Of a stretch of 64,000 bases of DNA, positions 63,398-64,000 are shown in pieces (positions within the stretch are counted from its first letter, which is position 1; every line of letters begins with the position of its first letter). This stretch comes from UBA993 sp964389365. Lineage in GTDB: Bacteria > Bacillota > Dethiobacteria > DTU022. The stretch is from positions 1 through 64,000 of the forward strand of contig CAYMDO010000008.1 of NCBI GenBank assembly GCA_964389365.1. The letters run 5' to 3'. The position numbers and the translations under genes are program-made. The notes under the pieces were generated by a model, which worked only from the letters and a program-made list of their open reading frames with translations, was not told the DNA's origin and made no database searches.

Positions 63398-63745
63398 TCA
63401 GATTACAAAGAAAGCAGTTACAATGACTATATACAACCGCGTAAAGGCCAGATAACGGATACAGAATTTGCTTTAAGTCTGATGAGCAGAAAGCAGTTTG
63501 CAGAATACCACAATGAGGGTGGCGACGAGAAGTGCTTGGATATACGGGATGTGAAGAGGGTCGGTGACAGCAAGGCTCAGGCTATACTTCAGGCTGTCAG
63601 CCAATGTGGTGATGCATCCGAGTTTCAGGGATTGCCGCGTGAGAAGAGGGACCGGTATTTGGTTCACTTGAAAGAGAAGGGGTTATCTGTGAGCCAGATC
63701 GAAAGATTGACAGGTGTAAACAGGGGAGTTGTACGGAAGGCATAA
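63398..63745 (+). pseudogene. C-terminal fragment of a REP-associated (RAYT, Y1) transposase
   Basis: The frame, open from 63350, encodes from about 63410 ESSYNDYIQPRKGQITDTEF then a stretch ending in LKEKGLSVSQIERLTGVNRG and VVRKA. This pattern (WSSY.DYI, DTEFaLSL, and a C-terminal HTH) is typical of Y1-transposases linked to REP elements. The catalytic HUH and Tyr parts are missing, so it is a 5'-truncated remnant. ATG 63482 is internal. Confidence 0.65.
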
Positions 63746-63765
63746 TCGTGTTGTCAAACCCCCGT

Positions 63766-63794
63766 CCCCCCGGCACGCTTCCCCCCGGCACGCT
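63766..63794. repeat. Tandem 15-base C-rich repeat
   Basis: Two copies of CCCCCCGGCACGCT at 63766-63779 and 63781-63794, one T apart, just after the transposase remnant. A REP-like GGGGACGGGGGTTTGACA (minus strand) overlaps the first copy. Confidence 0.7.
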
Positions 63795-63919
63795 ATTATT
63801 CATGCCCTCTTCATCGCATTATTTAATTCATTCTTAAAAGTTTGCCATAAGAAAGGATTCTGACAACTTGCCAGCGAATTGATTAGCTGTTTATACAATC
63901 AGTAGGAGGAGGATTTGAG

Positions 63920-64000
63920 ATGATTGGCACAATTGATTTGGTTGTTTTTCTGGTTTATTTTTTAGCTGTCATCATTATTGGTTTTGTCACCTACGGCAAG
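63920..64000 (+). CDS. Sodium:solute symporter-like protein, 5' end only
   Basis: ATG 63920 with AGGAGGAGG upstream opens MIGTIDLVVFLVYFLAVIIIG and FVTYGK, running off the window. A short polar start followed by one long helix resembles the N-terminus of SSS-family transporters. If correct it could import a methylated amine or related compound. Only 27 residues are visible. Confidence 0.5.
   Translation, partial: MIGTIDLVVFLVYFLAVIIIGFVTYGK

Overview
The window comes from a GC-rich anaerobic Bacillota (Firmicutes), probably a Clostridia-like lineage. The evidence is the Bacillota-type gene order (uvrB-uvrA-uvrC, minJ-ctp-ftsX-ftsE, secA-prfB, rapZ-whiA, pgk-tpiA-gpmI-eno-secG-rnr-smpB-ssrA), the small PurL with PurS and PurQ, a CooC-type nickel ATPase, and two methylamine methyltransferases whose reading frames run through an in-frame amber codon, as expected for pyrrolysine. 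No 16S rRNA or pyl genes lie in the window, so the genus cannot be named.

Layout. 1-306: transposase remnant. 307-10455 (+): purine operon purC-S-Q-L-F-M-N-H-D; purH has three lesions and purD one in-frame stop, so the pathway looks broken or the sequence is faulty there. 10500-16930: eroded prophage or integrative element joined to the 5' end of a lipoprotein gene. It holds a DUF2815 fragment, two broken homing-type endonucleases, an HNH nuclease, a DinJ/YafQ toxin-antitoxin pair with a clear promoter and operator, a truncated endolysin, a zinc-finger HTH protein, a SHOCT-like protein and two serine recombinases, one with a stop codon. 17002-59062: a long, almost entirely minus-strand housekeeping block: ssrA (tmRNA) and smpB, RNase R, SecG, lower glycolysis, RpoN, WhiA, RapZ, Uvr excision repair, MinJ/Ctp/FtsEX and an M23 hydrolase factor, RF2 (with programmed frameshift), SecA, HPF, ComF, RecD2, MetK and a CooC/CoxE/MoxR module.

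59063-64000 is the most interesting part. A dimethylargininase-family hydrolase (+) faces an operon of dimethylamine (MtbB) and trimethylamine (MttB) methyltransferases (-), each with one in-frame TAG at the family's pyrrolysine position. A sodium:solute symporter gene begins at the right edge. Together they suggest a route in which methylated amines, perhaps including dimethylamine released from dimethylarginine, supply methyl groups to corrinoid metabolism; the CooC/MoxR/CoxE genes next door fit carbon monoxide dehydrogenase maturation. The link to dimethylarginine is inference. TAG also ends about ten ordinary genes here, so amber appears to have a double meaning in this genome. A transposase C-terminal fragment of the REP-associated (RAYT) type and a few REP-like motifs are also present.
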